Made by a program: the position numbers and the translations under genes. Below, piece by piece: positions 52,248-61,312 of a stretch of DNA of 64,000 nucleotides. Under the pieces are notes generated by a model. That model was given only the letters and a program-made list of their open reading frames with translations. It was not told the DNA's origin and searched no databases. Location of the stretch: NCBI RefSeq assembly GCF_019966515.1, contig NZ_JAIMIB010000003.1:248001-312000 (forward strand). The letters are read 5' to 3'. The DNA is from Roseovarius aestuarii. GTDB taxonomy: Bacteria > Pseudomonadota > Alphaproteobacteria > Rhodobacterales > Rhodobacteraceae. Each line of letters starts with the position of its first letter. Positions within the stretch are counted from its first letter, which is position 1.

Positions 52248-54356
52248 ATGTTTCTCTCAGTTAAACACCGCATTCTCGGTCCGATTGCACTTCTTATTGT
52301 TATCGGCGCAGCAACCACTGCCTGGATTTCGTATGAGGCCGTTCGCACTCATAACGACCTGCAATCTCAAGAGAAAAGAGCATATGAGTTCCTATTTTCG
52401 GTGGAGCGGGCGCAGGAGGCGTTTAAGTCTCTTGAGGCGTTTTCCGGAGATATTCTAAGTTTTAACGATGTTATGTCGCCTCAAACGCTGAGAGCGCGCT
52501 ATCAATTGCTTCGCGGCGCGCTTACGGACGAAATTTCACATATCCAAGATATCGTCGAATCGCCCGAGCTTGCTCGTTCGGTCGAGAGGTTCGCCGCCGA
52601 TGCGGAAATTTGGAAACACGAAGCGGAAATTGCGCTTGGGCTGGTTGATGAACAGGCCATTCCAACGCGGATCCGGTTGGATCACCTGCGGCAGAGGGCC
52701 GACGATGCGCTGAGCGAAATCTACCGTACGGCCAAATCCGACGCCATCTTGCGCTCGGGCATGAAAAGCGAACGCTACAAATCGCGCGTGGATACCATTT
52801 TCTATTCAATGCTGCTCGTCTTTGCGGTTTTCGGCTTCTTCTTTCTGATGTTTGGTAGAGGGCTGACTGGTTCATTAGGGCGTGTTGCAAGGTCGATGGA
52901 ACGTATCAGGCAGGGTAATTTCGAGCCGGGCATTGAGCGTGAATTCAGCAAGGATGAAATCGGTGAGATCGCGCGCGGCGTGCAAGCGTTCGGCGAAACC
53001 CTGGAGGCGTTGACGCAAGCGAACGAACAGGTAAAGCATCTGGCGATGCATGACCAGCTGACGGGTCTGGCGAACCGTCGCGCGCTCGAGGCGCATCTTG
53101 AAAGATTGATTTCTGAGCACGGCGAACATGCTGGAAAAGTCGCGGTTTTCCATGTTGACTTAGATCGGTTCAAACAGGTCAATGACATGTACGGCCATGC
53201 CGCGGGCGATGAAATTCTGCGCCACGCATCGAAAGCGATGGAAGACAATAAGCGTCGAAGTGATCTGGTTGCACGGATCGGAGGCGACGAGTTCGTTATC
53301 GTTCTTATGGATACCGAGTCTGAAGCTGACGCAGCTCGAATTGCTAAGCGCATGATCAATGCAATTTCCGAACCGATCGAGATCTGGAATGATGTTGTCA
53401 ATGTTGGCGCCAGTATCGGCATAGCCTTTCTTGACGAAGCTGAAACCAATATCGAACGTATATTGGCCAATGCGGATATGGCGCTCTACATCGCCAAAGG
53501 CGCAGGGCGCGGGCGGTATTCCTTCTATTCTGCAGAAACTCGCCGGCAATTCGAGACCGATATGTCCCTCCTGCGTGAATTGCGTGTGGGATTGGAAAGG
53601 GGCGAGATCATTGCGTATTTTCAGCCACAGGTCGACGCGGCAAGCAACCGGCTCATCGGCTTTGAAGCGCTCGCCCGCTGGGTGCATCCGAGCCGCGGCC
53701 TCCTGGGCCCCGGCCAATTCCTGAGCCTCGCGTTTGACAATGGGCTGGGGGATCGATTGTCTGACATCATGGTTCGCGAAGCGATTAGTGCTTTGCGCGA
53801 GTGGCGCAACAGGGGCATTGATGTCCCAAGGGTCAGTGTCAATTTCGCAGCCAAACAGCTGCGTGACAGCGGTTTGACCGAATATCTGGATGACGCTCTT
53901 TTTCAGGCAGGCCTGTCGCCGAAAGATCTGGCAATCGAGGTTCTGGAAAGCGTGTTGTTCGGGGATGATGCAGATCCGGCTCACGCCACGATTGCTCAGT
54001 TGAAGCGTCACGGGTATCGCATCGAACTGGATGATTTCGGAACCGGGCACGCCTCGATTTCGAACCTTCGCAAGTTTCGGGTGGATGGCGTCAAGCTAGA
54101 TCGGGTCTTCGTTACCGGCGTCGACAGTGACGCTGAACAGGAAATGATCCTGCGTACACTGATCGATCTTTGTCGCAACCTGAGGATCAGTTGTTTGGCG
54201 GAGGGCGTTGAAACCGATGCTGAACGGTCCAAACTGTTCGCACTGGGTTGCTCGCATATACAAGGATATGTCGCAGCCAAACCATTGGCGAGAGAAGATG
54301 TTGTAGACTGGGTGACAGAGCAAAGTGCGCAGCAAAAACGTCCGAAAGCGGTATGA
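52248..54356 (+). CDS. Diguanylate cyclase/phosphodiesterase (HAMP-GGDEF-EAL)
   Basis: 702 residues. An N-terminal helix (about 8-28), a periplasmic helical domain, a second helix near 185-205 and HAMP precede GGDEF and EAL domains. The cyclase signature RIGGDEFVIVL is intact near residue 344, and an RxxD inhibitory site (RRSD) lies five residues before it. The EAL domain begins at ELRVGLERGEIIAYFQPQ and keeps GFEALARW near residue 470 and ELDDFGTGHASI. It could make, break or bind c-di-GMP. ATG 52248 is five bases after the peroxidase stop. Confidence 0.93.
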   Translation: MFLSVKHRILGPIALLIVIGAATTAWISYEAVRTHNDLQSQEKRAYEFLFSVERAQEAFKSLEAFSGDILSFNDVMSPQTLRARYQLLRGALTDEISHIQDIVESPELARSVERFAADAEIWKHEAEIALGLVDEQAIPTRIRLDHLRQRADDALSEIYRTAKSDAILRSGMKSERYKSRVDTIFYSMLLVFAVFGFFFLMFGRGLTGSLGRVARSMERIRQGNFEPGIEREFSKDEIGEIARGVQAFGETLEALTQANEQVKHLAMHDQLTGLANRRALEAHLERLISEHGEHAGKVAVFHVDLDRFKQVNDMYGHAAGDEILRHASKAMEDNKRRSDLVARIGGDEFVIVLMDTESEADAARIAKRMINAISEPIEIWNDVVNVGASIGIAFLDEAETNIERILANADMALYIAKGAGRGRYSFYSAETRRQFETDMSLLRELRVGLERGEIIAYFQPQVDAASNRLIGFEALARWVHPSRGLLGPGQFLSLAFDNGLGDRLSDIMVREAISALREWRNRGIDVPRVSVNFAAKQLRDSGLTEYLDDALFQAGLSPKDLAIEVLESVLFGDDADPAHATIAQLKRHGYRIELDDFGTGHASISNLRKFRVDGVKLDRVFVTGVDSDAEQEMILRTLIDLCRNLRISCLAEGVETDAERSKLFALGCSHIQGYVAAKPLAREDVVDWVTEQSAQQKRPKAV

Positions 54357-54813
54357 GCGAGTTTGTCGTGCTTGTGGGAGCGCATAAAGCTGCTGCCCTT
54401 GATGTCTTTACACCATTGCGACGCTCCTGATCGAAGAAGGATTTAATATCCAACAGACACAGGCTTTTTTGGGCTAAGGCCGCATCAGTATTGCTGAGAC
54501 CTACACCGTCTGGCCTCATAGCGTCTTGGGACACTAGCCATCAAATTTGGAAATATCATTCCAATTGCCCGAGGCCGCCAATGCACTGACAACCGACCCG
54601 GACCACTCAGTGGGGCAGTCCGCACGCTTTGGCGATGATCTGGGCTTTCCGAATAGACCTGAATAGCCCTTGCAGACATTCGCACCTAGAGCGACTTCCG
54701 TACCCGCATCGCTTGCAAAGCTTGGCGACGGCTGTATCGTCGGATTCCTGAGAAAATGCAGCGGCTTTGTTCGCAGATTTGGAAAGCACAGTCTTTCGTG
54801 CATGGGAGGAACT
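54357..54813. other. Long intergenic region before ugpB
   Basis: About 460 bp hold no full gene. The left part contains a decayed integrase fragment (listed at 54403-54538). A 25-codon frame starting at 54353 and overlapping the GGDEF-EAL stop has no homology. I saw no pho-box-like tandem CTGTCA repeats ahead of ugpB. Confidence 0.5.
54403..54538 (+). pseudogene. Decayed tyrosine recombinase (integrase) C-terminal fragment
   Basis: One frame reads CLYTIATLLIEEGFNIQQTQAFLG, then a TAA, then GRISIAETYTVWPH. This is the end of a tyrosine recombinase: the LRHTFATLLIEEG box, the LGH motif with a stop where the His should be, and the RISxxETY box that carries the catalytic Tyr. No start codon or N-terminal domain is present. 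It is too short to work and points to a past integration event. No tRNA or repeat that could be an attachment site is seen nearby. Confidence 0.6.
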
Positions 54814-56127
54814 ATGAAAAAATCACTTATCGGTACGCTTTTGGCTGCGGGGACCGCATTGTCACCGCTGGCGGCCAACGCCGAAACCGAGGTGCAATTC
54901 TGGCACGCCTTTACGGGTCGCCTAGGAGAGCTGGTGAAAGCCCAGGTTGAGGAATTCAACAGCAGCCAGAGCGATTACGTGGTCGTCGAAAGCCACAAGG
55001 GCAACTATTCAGAGACACTGAATGCCGGCATCGCGGCCTTCCGGGCGGGCGAACAGCCTCACATCCTGATGGTGTTCGAGGTCGGCACTGCCACGATGAT
55101 GTCCGCCAAGGGCGCGACCAAGCCTGTCTATGAGGTCATGGCGGAAAGCGGCGCCACCTTTGACCCCAGTGCCTATATCGGGTCGGTCAAAGGTTATTAC
55201 ACCTCGACCGACGGCGAGATGCTGTCGCTGCCCTTCAACTCTTCCACGCCGGTTCTCTGGGTGAACCGCGATGCGTTTGAAGCGGCAGGTGTCGACCCGG
55301 ACAGGGACCTGTCTACATGGCAGAACGTCGGTGAAACGCTGGATGCGCTGAAGGCAGGTGGCGAGGATTGCCCGCTGGTCACGGCATGGCAAAGCTGGAT
55401 TCATCTGGAGAATCTCTCGGCCTATCATGACGTGCCTTTTGCGTCGAAAGACAACGGGTTCGCCGGGCTTGATACTGAGCTGATGCTGAATGGCGAGGCG
55501 CAGGTGGCGCATCTGACCGCGATGGGCGAGTGGGCGAAAGATGGCAAGTTTATCTACACCGGACGCCGCAACGAAGGCGGTGCAAACTTCCGGTCTGGCG
55601 AATGCGCGCTCTTCACCGAAAGCTCGGCGGGGTACGCAGGCATCAAGGCCGAAGCGCAGTTCGATTTCGATGTGCGTCCGTTGCCCTACTGGGAAGGCGT
55701 GGGCAACAGCCCGCAGAATACCATTATCGGCGGCGCGTCGCTGTGGGTGCTCGAAGGTCATGAGCCCGAAGAATACAAGGGTGTGGGGGAGTTCCTGGCG
55801 TATTTGTCCTCATCCAATGTTCAGGCAAGCTGGCACCAGAACACCGGCTATCTTCCAATCACGGCCGAAGCCGGCAAGGTGACAGAAGCCGCAGGCTTCT
55901 ATGACGAAAACCCAGGCACCGACATTGCGGTGATCCAGATGACGGCCAAGGAACCCACGGCCAATTCCAAGGGTCTGCGGCTTGGCTCTTTCGACCAGAT
56001 CCGCGGTATCATCGACGAAGAGCTTGAGGCGATCTGGGCTGGCGACAAGACCGCACAAGAGGCCATGGACAGCGCCAAGGAGCGCGGCGACGCACTGCTG
56101 CGGCGCTTTGAATCCGCCAACAAGTAA
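54814..56127 (+). CDS. ugpB: sn-glycerol-3-phosphate ABC transporter binding protein UgpB
   Basis: 437 residues with a signal peptide (cut after ANA, about residue 22). The UgpB pattern is clear: VQFWHAFTGRLGELVKAQVEEFN, LMVFEVGTATMMSAKGA, YYTSTDGEMLSLPFNSSTPVLWVNRD and GASLWVLEGHEP. It captures glycerol-3-phosphate or glycerophosphodiesters. ATG 54814 follows GGGAGGA; an upstream in-frame start at 54670 has no homology. It leads the ugpBAEC operon. Confidence 0.94.
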   Translation: MKKSLIGTLLAAGTALSPLAANAETEVQFWHAFTGRLGELVKAQVEEFNSSQSDYVVVESHKGNYSETLNAGIAAFRAGEQPHILMVFEVGTATMMSAKGATKPVYEVMAESGATFDPSAYIGSVKGYYTSTDGEMLSLPFNSSTPVLWVNRDAFEAAGVDPDRDLSTWQNVGETLDALKAGGEDCPLVTAWQSWIHLENLSAYHDVPFASKDNGFAGLDTELMLNGEAQVAHLTAMGEWAKDGKFIYTGRRNEGGANFRSGECALFTESSAGYAGIKAEAQFDFDVRPLPYWEGVGNSPQNTIIGGASLWVLEGHEPEEYKGVGEFLAYLSSSNVQASWHQNTGYLPITAEAGKVTEAAGFYDENPGTDIAVIQMTAKEPTANSKGLRLGSFDQIRGIIDEELEAIWAGDKTAQEAMDSAKERGDALLRRFESANK

Positions 56128-56136
56128 AACTGATCG

Positions 56137-56157
56137 GGCAGGCCTTCGCGGCCTGCC
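56137..56157 (+). promoter_or_regulatory. Hairpin between ugpB and ugpA
   Basis: GGCAGGCC (56137-56144) and GGCCTGCC (56150-56157) form an 8-bp stem with a TTCGC loop, followed by TGTATTTT. It sits just after the ugpB stop. Such intercistronic hairpins allow partial termination or protect the 5' mRNA segment, giving excess binding protein over membrane components. Confidence 0.6.
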
Positions 56158-56181
56158 TGTATTTTGACCGGGGGCAATGAC

Positions 56182-57063
56182 ATGGAAAAGCGCGTCACCT
56201 TTCGCGGCTGGATGTTGCCGCTCTTGCTGATTGCGCCGCAGGTCGTCGTTTCAGCCGTGTTCTTCTTCTATCCGGCGGGTCAGGCGATCTGGCAGTCGCT
56301 GTTCATTCCAGACCCTTTCGGGCTTTCGTCGCAATTCGTGGGGCTGGGCAATTTCGAGTTCCTTCTGAGCGATCCCTTCTATCGCGCGTCTTTTGCCACC
56401 ACCGCAATCTTCTCGATCCTTGTAACCCTGTGTTCGATGATCCCGGCCCTGTTCCTGGCCGTCATCGCGGACCGTCTGATCAAGGGATCGGGTGTTTATC
56501 GCACGCTGCTGATCTGGCCCTACGCGGTCGCGCCCGCAGTCGCGGGGGTGCTGTGGCTTTTCATGTTCAACACGCGGGTTGGCGTGATCTCATGGTATCT
56601 GGGCACCCTGGGGTATGACTGGAACCATGTCCTGAACGGGGGCGAGGCGATGGGCCTCGTCGTCATCGCCTCCGCCTGGGGGCGGATCAGCTATAACTTC
56701 CTGTTCTTCTTTGCCGCCTTGCAGGCCGTGCCCCGGTCGGTCATCGAGGCCGCGGCGATCGACGGCGCGCGCTTCTGGCGCAGGTTCTTCACCATCGTGC
56801 TGCCGCTCTTGTCACCCACCACGTTCTTCTTGCTGGTTGTGAACGTGGTCTACGCCTTTTTTGAGACCTTCGGCGTGATCCACACGATCACCGCCGGCGG
56901 ACCGCAGCAATCGACGACCATTCTGGTCTACAAGGTCTTCTCGGACGGCTTTGTCGGGCAGGATCTGGGTTCTTCCTCCGCGCAATCGGTGATCCTGCTA
57001 ATCGTCGTTGGGCTGCTGACCGTGATCCAGTTCAAATTCATTGAAAAACGGGTGCATTACTGA
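56182..57063 (+). CDS. ugpA: sn-glycerol-3-phosphate ABC transporter permease UgpA
   Basis: 293 residues with six membrane helices. Features are [39 protein letters not shown] and the EAA loop [24 protein letters not shown]. It forms the channel with UgpE. ATG 56182 gives the normal N-terminus; an in-frame start at 56164 adds six residues without support. The stop overlaps the ugpE ATG. Confidence 0.93.
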   Translation: MEKRVTFRGWMLPLLLIAPQVVVSAVFFFYPAGQAIWQSLFIPDPFGLSSQFVGLGNFEFLLSDPFYRASFATTAIFSILVTLCSMIPALFLAVIADRLIKGSGVYRTLLIWPYAVAPAVAGVLWLFMFNTRVGVISWYLGTLGYDWNHVLNGGEAMGLVVIASAWGRISYNFLFFFAALQAVPRSVIEAAAIDGARFWRRFFTIVLPLLSPTTFFLLVVNVVYAFFETFGVIHTITAGGPQQSTTILVYKVFSDGFVGQDLGSSSAQSVILLIVVGLLTVIQFKFIEKRVHY

Positions 57064-57920
57064 TGGCGCGCGACATACATGGCATGGTGGAGAAACGCGG
57101 CGCGGGCCTGTGGCTGACCCATGTTTTCATGATCCTAGGCGTGCTGGTGATCTTCTTTCCGATCTGGCTGGCCTTTGTCGCGTCGACGGTGACGCAGGTG
57201 GACATCATCCAGCCACCGATGCCGGTCTGGCCGGGGGATCAGTTCCGGATCAACTACAAGAACGCCCTCTTCTCGGGGGTAAACGTGCCGGTGGCCACGA
57301 TGCTGTTCAACTCGTTGGTCATGGCGGTGGGGATCGCTGTGGGCAAGATCGCCATTTCGCTTCTGTCGGCCTTTGCCATCGTTTACTTCCGCTTTCCCGG
57401 GCGCAATGTCTTCTTCTGGATGATCTTTCTGACGCTGATGCTGCCGGTCGAGGTGCGGATTGTCCCGACATTCGAAGTGGTCGCGGGGTTTGGCATGCTC
57501 AACAGTTATTCGGGCCTGATCTTCCCGCTGATTGCGTCGGCCACGGCCACATTCCTTTTCCGGCAGTTTTTCCTGACCATCCCCGATGAACTGGCCGAAG
57601 CCGCCCGTGTGGACGGCGCGCGACCGATGCGGTTTTTCTGGGATATCGTGGTGCCGATGAGCCGCACGAACGTGGCGGCGCTTTTCGTGATCCTCTTCAT
57701 CTATGGCTGGAACCAATACCTCTGGCCGCTTCTGATCACCACCGATCCGGAAATGAACACCATCGTGATGGGCATCAAGCAGATGTTCCCAAGCGGCGAT
57801 GATTTTGCCCACTGGCCCACAATCATGGCAACCTCAATCCTCGCGATGATCCCGCCCGTGATCGTGGTCGTGGGAATGCAGCGGTTATTCATCCGCGGCC
57901 TTGTAGACAGCGAGAAATAG
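57063..57920 (+). CDS. ugpE: sn-glycerol-3-phosphate ABC transporter permease UgpE
   Basis: 285 residues, six membrane helices. The first helix is [23 protein letters not shown]; the EAA loop is [44 protein letters not shown] is typical of UgpE. It is the partner permease of UgpA and lies two bases before ugpC. Confidence 0.93.
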   Translation: MARDIHGMVEKRGAGLWLTHVFMILGVLVIFFPIWLAFVASTVTQVDIIQPPMPVWPGDQFRINYKNALFSGVNVPVATMLFNSLVMAVGIAVGKIAISLLSAFAIVYFRFPGRNVFFWMIFLTLMLPVEVRIVPTFEVVAGFGMLNSYSGLIFPLIASATATFLFRQFFLTIPDELAEAARVDGARPMRFFWDIVVPMSRTNVAALFVILFIYGWNQYLWPLLITTDPEMNTIVMGIKQMFPSGDDFAHWPTIMATSILAMIPPVIVVVGMQRLFIRGLVDSEK

Positions 57921-57922
57921 AT

Positions 57923-58975
57923 ATGGCGACAGTCACCCTTCAGGGCGTAAAGAAAAGCTTTGGCCCCACGGATGTCATTCACGGCATCGACGTGGAGATC
58001 GCAGATGGCGAATTCATCGTCATTGTCGGCCCCTCGGGCTGCGGCAAATCCACCCTGTTGCGCATGGTTGCGGGGTTGGAGACGGTCACCGCAGGCGATG
58101 TGCTGATCGGTGGCGTGCGCGCCAATGACAAGGAGCCGATGGATCGCGATATCGCGATGGTGTTCCAGAATTACGCGCTTTATCCGCATATGTCGGTGCG
58201 CCAGAACATGGGCTACGGGCTGAAGATCGCGAAGCTTCCCAAGGACCGGATCAACGCCAAGGTAGAGGAAGCTGCGCGACTGCTGCAACTTGAGCCGCTC
58301 CTCGACCGCAAGCCCCGGCAGCTGTCGGGTGGCCAGCGCCAGCGCGTCGCCATGGGACGTGCCATCGTGCGCGAACCCGCCGTTTTCCTGTTTGACGAAC
58401 CACTCAGCAACCTTGACGCCAAGCTGCGCGTTCAGATGCGGTTGGAGATCAGGGAATTGCAGGCCAAGCTGGGGATCACGTCGCTTTATGTCACGCACGA
58501 TCAGGTGGAGGCGATGACCATGGCCGACCGAATGATCGTGATGAATGCCGGGGTGGCAGAACAGATTGGCACACCGCTGGAGGTTTATGAGACCCCTCGA
58601 ACCCTCTTCGCGGCGCAGTTCATCGGCAGCCCAGCCATGAACGTCGTCGATGCCCGGGTGAAGGATGGGAAAGTGATGCTTGAGGGAACCGTGGTCGCAG
58701 ATGCCGCAGGCCCGGATGGTCCGATCAAATTTGGCGTCAGGCCGGAACATTTGATGCCGGATGAAAAGGGTCCGTTGGCGGTTACAGTTCAGATGACAGA
58801 GCCCTTGGGGGCGAATACGCTGCTGCATGGCAGGTTGCAGGGATATCCGGACAGCTTCACCATCAGCTTGCCCGGGGTACATTCTCTTCCGGAAGCACGC
58901 GAACAGATGCGCTTTGCGGTGCAAGCAGGCCAATCCCACGTGTTTGATCCAAAATCCGGCTTGCGACGGACATAG
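57923..58975 (+). CDS. ugpC: sn-glycerol-3-phosphate ABC transporter ATPase UgpC
   Basis: 350 residues. The ATPase domain has Walker [12 protein letters not shown]-loop [13 protein letters not shown], signature [15 protein letters not shown], Walker [16 protein letters not shown] and switch YVTHDQ. The C-terminal TOBE/MalK-type regulatory domain (from about 240) contains FGVRPEHL. It supplies energy to the Ugp importer. It ends the operon. Confidence 0.94.
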   Translation: MATVTLQGVKKSFGPTDVIHGIDVEIADGEFIVIVGPSGCGKSTLLRMVAGLETVTAGDVLIGGVRANDKEPMDRDIAMVFQNYALYPHMSVRQNMGYGLKIAKLPKDRINAKVEEAARLLQLEPLLDRKPRQLSGGQRQRVAMGRAIVREPAVFLFDEPLSNLDAKLRVQMRLEIRELQAKLGITSLYVTHDQVEAMTMADRMIVMNAGVAEQIGTPLEVYETPRTLFAAQFIGSPAMNVVDARVKDGKVMLEGTVVADAAGPDGPIKFGVRPEHLMPDEKGPLAVTVQMTEPLGANTLLHGRLQGYPDSFTISLPGVHSLPEAREQMRFAVQAGQSHVFDPKSGLRRT

Positions 58976-59153
58976 CGAAGTCACTGCAGCAGAAAGCTCG
59001 CCGGATGCCTTTCTGCGATCAGTTGAGGGCGCCACCGAGGCGGGCTTTGCCGAAAGCAGGCGGCTATTCTGAAGTGTTCACAAAGCCTGTCGTCGAAATC
59101 CGCCATACAAAAAATTGATTGCAGGATTGATATTGTGCGGCTACCTAAATGGG

Positions 59154-59519
59154 ATGGTAAGTCTGAACAACTTCTTTCAGGTCTTTCTGCTTGCGCTGAT
59201 TTTTTCGGTGGGCGCAAACGGTGTTGTGATGGCATCCAATGATGTATTGCATCAAAAAAACTGCATCCACACGAGCGTTGATGAGACGCCTTTGGCGCAC
59301 GATCACTCCGGGCATGCAGATCACGCTGAAGCATCGAATGATGCGGCGCCCGAACATGATCATAACACCTGCATGATGCACGCCTGTTCGGCGGTTGTTT
59401 GTGAAGTGCATGGTGCATTTGCAGCGCCGATTTTTCTATCGGCTGTTTTGACCGTGACCGAGCAACCACTTACCCCGCTTGGGCTCGCGGAGAGCTTTCT
59501 CAGACCTCCAAATACCTGA
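59154..59519 (+). CDS. His-rich small exported protein (DUF2946-like)
   Basis: About 121 residues. The N-terminus is a hydrophobic signal or anchor (NNFFQVFLLALIFSVGANGVVMA). The middle is rich in His, Asp and Cys (HDHSGHADHAEAS, then EHDHNTCMMHAC). The C-terminus ends in LAESFLRPPN, similar to small proteins found before metal-efflux genes. It probably binds copper or another metal in the periplasm. ATG 59154 is chosen over a TTG at 59115. It opens the copper-handling cassette. Confidence 0.65.
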   Translation: MVSLNNFFQVFLLALIFSVGANGVVMASNDVLHQKNCIHTSVDETPLAHDHSGHADHAEASNDAAPEHDHNTCMMHACSAVVCEVHGAFAAPIFLSAVLTVTEQPLTPLGLAESFLRPPNT

Positions 59520-59549
59520 TCTGTCCGGCGAGGCCGGACTTGAGTGAGC

Positions 59550-59586
59550 AGGCAGCACAACGCGTGTGGTGTGCCTGTCCTTTTTT
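59550..59586 (+). terminator. Candidate Rho-independent terminator after the His-rich gene
   Basis: AGGCA-g-CAC and GTG-TGCCT form a bulged stem (59550-59575), and after four bases a run of six T follows (59581-59586). It lies between the His-rich gene and the small lipoprotein gene. A second short TCCGG/CCGGA stem lies just upstream. Confidence 0.55.
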
Positions 59587-59604
59587 CTTTGATCGGGAAA
59601 CATC

Positions 59605-59832
59605 ATGAAATTCTATATCGTATTGGGCGTATCCATGGCCCTGACCGCCTGCGGGGCGGTGACCGAACCACTTCCACGCGAAACACTGGCCGCTTCAGCA
59701 AACGTGGAAGTTCACCCGCCTCATGCCTCCACACCAGCACTTCTGTCGGGCTATGTCGAACGCCCGGTGAAAGGACCAGCCGCGTGGCGGGAGCTAAATG
59801 ATCGGCAATCTCCAAATCAGGAGGGCAGCTAA
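59605..59832 (+). CDS. Small lipoprotein of copper cassette
   Basis: 75 residues. The signal peptide ends in a lipobox (MALTACG, Cys at residue 16). The mature part is short, Pro-rich and without a known domain (VEVHPPHASTPALLSGYVERPV). The stop overlaps the start of the TolC-like gene (TAATG), so the two are probably translated together. The function is unknown. Confidence 0.7.
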   Translation: MKFYIVLGVSMALTACGAVTEPLPRETLAASANVEVHPPHASTPALLSGYVERPVKGPAAWRELNDRQSPNQEGS

Positions 59833-61298
59833 TGGGATTTCTTGGAAAGACAGGTTTGAGCTTGTCCGCCATATTGTTGTTGCCCGCGTGCGCGTCGCCT
59901 GAGCAAACAGCGCGTTTTTCAGACCGGAAAGCCGCATTTGGCGCCGTGTCTGGCACAGCACTTTCCGTTTTGGGACAAGATGCTGTCTTGCTGATGGACG
60001 CGGCGGCGATTGAAGCAAACGCCAAACGTGTGCATGCCATGGTCCAGGGCAAGACCCTGAACGCGGATACTGCCGTACAGGTGGCGTTGATCAATAATCG
60101 GGGATTGCAGGCGGCCTATGCCCAGATGGGCGTTTCATCAGCTGATGCCTGGCAATCCATCATGCAGCCAAATCCAATCGTTGCGATTGAAGTGGCGGGT
60201 TTGAATGCGAGTGGTGTAGGCGCCTTCCGGTCCATCGAAGGGATCGTCGCCAACAACCTGCTGGCCGCATTCACGCAGAAAGACCGGAGCCGGCAGGCGG
60301 ATATCCAGTTTAGGCAGGCGCAACTGATCGCAGTCGAAGAAACCCTGCGCGTTGCAGTTGAAACCAGGCGCGCCTGGGTCGACGCCGTTGCTGCCTTTGA
60401 GACTGCCGGATTGATCCGTGACGCGCAAAGTACAGCGGATGCGGCCTCGGAACTGGCGGCAAGGCTGGGGGATACCGGGTTCCTCAACAAAGCTGATCAG
60501 GCGCGCGAACATGCGTTTTATGCCGAGTTGACCGGGCAACGGGCGCAGGCAAAGCTGGCAGCAACCCTGGCGAAGGAGACACTTACACGGCAGATGGGCC
60601 TTTGGGGTAGCGACGTGAACTATTTCGTCCCCAACAATCTGCCACGCCTGCCGGGGCATGTGCACGACCGCCCGCATATCGAGCGGGACGCGTTGAAGTC
60701 GCGCGTTGATCTGACGCTTGCGCGCTTGGAGCTGGACAGCATGGCCAAGGCGCGCGGCATGACCGAGGCGACACGCTATGTCACCGATCTGGAACTGATC
60801 GTCGGTGTTGAGCACGAGCGTGAAAACGAAGACGGCAGAATCGAACGGGAAACAACGCCGCAGGTCGAGCTGGAGTTTGCCATTCCGATCTTTGACAGCG
60901 GCAAGGCGCGTCTGAAACGGGCCGAGGCCGCCTATTTGCTGGCGGCGCATCAGCTGGCCGAAAGGGCCGTGAATGTCAGGTCCGAAGCGCGGGCAGCGCA
61001 TGCCTCCTATGTCGGCACACACCAGATCGCGCGGCACTATAGAAATGCCGTTCTGCCGCTGCGCCAGACCATCGAGGAAGAGGCGCTGCTTTCCTACAAT
61101 GGCATGATCACCAACACGTTCGAACTGCTCGCAGACACACGGGCGCGACTGAATTCCAACCTCATGGAAGCAAACGCGCGGCGTGATTTCTGGCTGGCGG
61201 ACGCCAATCTGGTTGCGGCGATCTACGGCGGTGGCGCCGGGGCAGGCGGTGGCGCGGCTGTCGCAAGCATCGCCGGCGGCAGCACTGAAGAGCACTGA
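59832..61298 (+). CDS. TolC-family outer membrane efflux lipoprotein
   Basis: 488 residues. A lipoprotein signal (ILLLPACAS, Cys near residue 21) precedes two OEP repeats. Typical parts are ADTAVQVALINNRGLQAAYAQMGVS, long helices with coiled-coil character and LELEFAIPIFDSGKARLKRAEAAYL. It should form an outer-membrane channel. No inner-membrane pump or adaptor gene is next to it; the neighbours are a multicopper oxidase and a cupredoxin, so a copper-export role is likely. The C-terminus is Gly/Ala-rich. Confidence 0.88.
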   Translation: MGFLGKTGLSLSAILLLPACASPEQTARFSDRKAAFGAVSGTALSVLGQDAVLLMDAAAIEANAKRVHAMVQGKTLNADTAVQVALINNRGLQAAYAQMGVSSADAWQSIMQPNPIVAIEVAGLNASGVGAFRSIEGIVANNLLAAFTQKDRSRQADIQFRQAQLIAVEETLRVAVETRRAWVDAVAAFETAGLIRDAQSTADAASELAARLGDTGFLNKADQAREHAFYAELTGQRAQAKLAATLAKETLTRQMGLWGSDVNYFVPNNLPRLPGHVHDRPHIERDALKSRVDLTLARLELDSMAKARGMTEATRYVTDLELIVGVEHERENEDGRIERETTPQVELEFAIPIFDSGKARLKRAEAAYLLAAHQLAERAVNVRSEARAAHASYVGTHQIARHYRNAVLPLRQTIEEEALLSYNGMITNTFELLADTRARLNSNLMEANARRDFWLADANLVAAIYGGGAGAGGGAAVASIAGGSTEEH

Positions 61299-61312
61299 GA
61301 AGGAGAAACAAG

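Noticed and set aside
54539-54813. tRNA gene or attachment-site repeat beside the integrase remnant
   Set aside because: No cloverleaf, TTCGA-type loop or duplicated core sequence could be found by eye in the flanking DNA.
57701-59035. Long minus-strand reading frame opposite ugpE and ugpC (444 codons)
   Set aside because: The plus-strand genes are clear and complete. The antisense frame has no recognisable domain.
60138-61295. Minus-strand reading frame opposite the TolC-like gene (385 codons)
   Set aside because: It is a shadow of the efflux protein gene, with no homology seen and no ribosome site.
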